Shown here: positions 63,142 to 64,000 of the stretch, piece by piece
How the letters are laid out: the number at the start of each line of letters is the position of its first letter
Position numbering within the stretch: the stretch's first letter is position 1
NCBI RefSeq assembly: GCF_000420485.1
Contig: NZ_ATVA01000014.1
Coordinates: 62,001-126,000 of the forward strand
DNA length: 64,000 nucleotides
Reading direction: 5' to 3'
DNA from: Paucidesulfovibrio longus DSM 6739
Lineage (GTDB): Bacteria > Desulfobacterota > Desulfovibrionia > Desulfovibrionales > Desulfovibrionaceae
Translations under genes and position numbers: made by a program
The notes under the pieces: generated by a model
The model's database searches: none
What the model was told of the DNA's origin: nothing
What the model saw: only the letters and a program-made list of their open reading frames with translations

Positions 63142-63260
63142 GACGAACCTCCTTGCTGGGGTCGCAAACTAGGGCAGGGGGCCATTTCTGCATACCCGCG
63201 CGAAGCGAAAAAGGTCAATGGTTCAGTCTTGAGGAAGGGGGGGCGGGGGCGTCGCCTTGG

Positions 63261-63878
63261 TCAGTCCTGGCCTGGTTCCAGCAGGGCCAGGCCGCCTGTC
63301 AGGTCCGCGACGGCCCGGCGCAGCCCGGCTTCATGCTCGCGCGGGAGCCGCAGCGCGAAGGCCGCGTCCGCCGCGAATTCCTCGGAAACGACCTCGGCCT
63401 CGAAGACGGGCAGCAGGCGGCGGAAACCGTCCACGTGCTCGTAGGCCAGGAGCGCGTCCAGACGGATGCGCTCGACCTTTTCGCGCAGGGGCAGGCTCTC
63501 CAGCGCCAGCCGGGCCATGTCGCCGTAGGCCCGCACCAGTCCGCCCGTACCGAGCTTGACCCCGCCGAAGTAGCGGGTGACGACCACGGCGATCTCGCCC
63601 ACGCCGGAATGGAGCAGGGCGTTGAGCATGGGCCGTCCGGCGGTTCCGTGGGGTTCGCCGTCGTCGCTCTGGCCCATGCGCGCCGTGCTGCCCGGCGGTC
63701 CCGCCACAAAGGCCCAGCAATTGTGGGCGGCGTCCGGGAATTCCTCCTTGACCCTCGCCACGAAAGCCCTGGCCGCGTCCGTGTCCGGGGCGTGGCCCGC
63801 AGTGGCGATGAAGCGGCTGCGGCGAATGGTCTCCTCGACCCGGCAAATCCGGGCGGGAATGGGGTGGCGCGCGTGCAT
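63261..63878 (-). CDS. YigZ/IMPACT-family protein
   Basis: 205 residues on the minus strand from ATG 63878-63876. RRSRFIATAGHAPDTDAARA, then AHNCWAFVAGPPGSTARMGQ, SDDGEPHGTAGRPMLNAL and VVTRYFGGVKLGTGGLVRAY are the unmistakable UPF0029 N-terminal signature (SDDGEPxGTAGxP). A C-terminal DUF1949-like domain follows. Family members are ribosome- or stress-related proteins of uncertain biochemical role. It has its own spacing from its neighbours, and the exact physiological role is unknown. Confidence 0.95.
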   Translation of the reverse strand: MHARHPIPARICRVEETIRRSRFIATAGHAPDTDAARAFVARVKEEFPDAAHNCWAFVAGPPGSTARMGQSDDGEPHGTAGRPMLNALLHSGVGEIAVVVTRYFGGVKLGTGGLVRAYGDMARLALESLPLREKVERIRLDALLAYEHVDGFRRLLPVFEAEVVSEEFAADAAFALRLPREHEAGLRRAVADLTGGLALLEPGQD

Positions 63879-63953
63879 GTCCGGGGTGTAGCGGGCCTGC
63901 GGGGAGGGGTCAATGCTCCCGGAAATATCGCCGACGATGCAAATGATTGAAAG

Positions 63954-64000
63954 TTATTGCGGATCGGCGCTTTGCTCGCGGAGCATCGCGGGCAGCAGGC
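63954..64000 (-). CDS. 3' end of an unidentified gene
   Basis: On the minus strand one frame reads LLPAMLREQSADPQ and then stop at 63956-63954, with the coding frame running off the right edge. The codon use suits the genome, but only 14 residues are visible, so the call is tentative. Confidence 0.4.
   Translation of the reverse strand, partial: LLPAMLREQSADPQ

Overview
The window reads as chromosomal DNA of a Gram-negative, sulfate-reducer-like deltaproteobacterium (Desulfovibrionales). The grounds are high G+C, a hybrid cluster protein with the Cys3/6/15/21 spacing of the Desulfovibrio enzyme, a c-heme (CxxCH) chemoreceptor, a homologue of the Desulfovibrio cell-wall hydrolase DvLysin, and many PAS/GGDEF/chemotaxis genes. 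The genus is inference; no rRNA or tRNA was found to anchor it. The parABS locus suggests origin-proximal DNA, also inference.

Layout. 1-8.6 kb: housekeeping genes (queA 5' end, MerR-like regulator, lipoprotein, coaBC, sugar-nucleotide epimerase), then two exact parS sites, parA, a zinc-ribbon-like gene on the other strand, parB and a heptose-7-phosphate kinase. 8.8-11.0 kb: a phosphofructokinase and a two-gene HTH/unknown pair. 11.1-15.4 kb: a GT39 transferase, a MarR regulator, a YdjC-type deacetylase and a polyprenyl-phosphate GT2. This gene set matches the Francisella FlmK/NaxD/FlmF2 set that puts an amino sugar on lipid A. 15.4-20.6 kb: NAD synthetase, a split YeeE/YedE sulfur transporter pair, a MATE pump and a LarE-like sulfurtransferase, followed by about 0.7 kb of lower-G+C DNA with no recognisable gene. 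21.3-25.8 kb: two glycosyltransferases, an ABC permease without a partner ATPase, and a TetR regulator.

25.9-41.3 kb is a signalling block. It holds a protein with a diadenylate-cyclase-like C-terminal domain and an altered RHR motif, two chemoreceptors in opposite orientation sharing a nearly identical 143-nt inverted segment, a hybrid histidine kinase, a four-PAS diguanylate cyclase, CheW, an SPFH/NfeD membrane pair and a second diguanylate cyclase. 41.6-48.0 kb: envelope genes (CPBP protease, DUF4139 protein, CAP lipoprotein, DvLysin-like peptidase, solute-binding protein) plus an RsbW-like kinase with a CxxCxxC cluster in its ATP lid. 48.4-55.6 kb: an RND pump and its adaptor, uncharacterised genes and an EAL-HDOD protein. 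55.7-63.9 kb: a FecR-domain protein, hydroxylamine reductase (Hcp), a 1138-residue secreted protein with tandem six-cysteine C-terminal modules, a TPR/peptidoglycan-binding protein, a YigZ-family protein and the last codons of another gene.

The leading candidates for something new are the DAC-like protein, the lipid A amino-sugar cassette, the CxxCxxC RsbW-like kinase and the duplicated six-cysteine module. All calls come from reading translated sequence and motifs by eye; no database search was possible.
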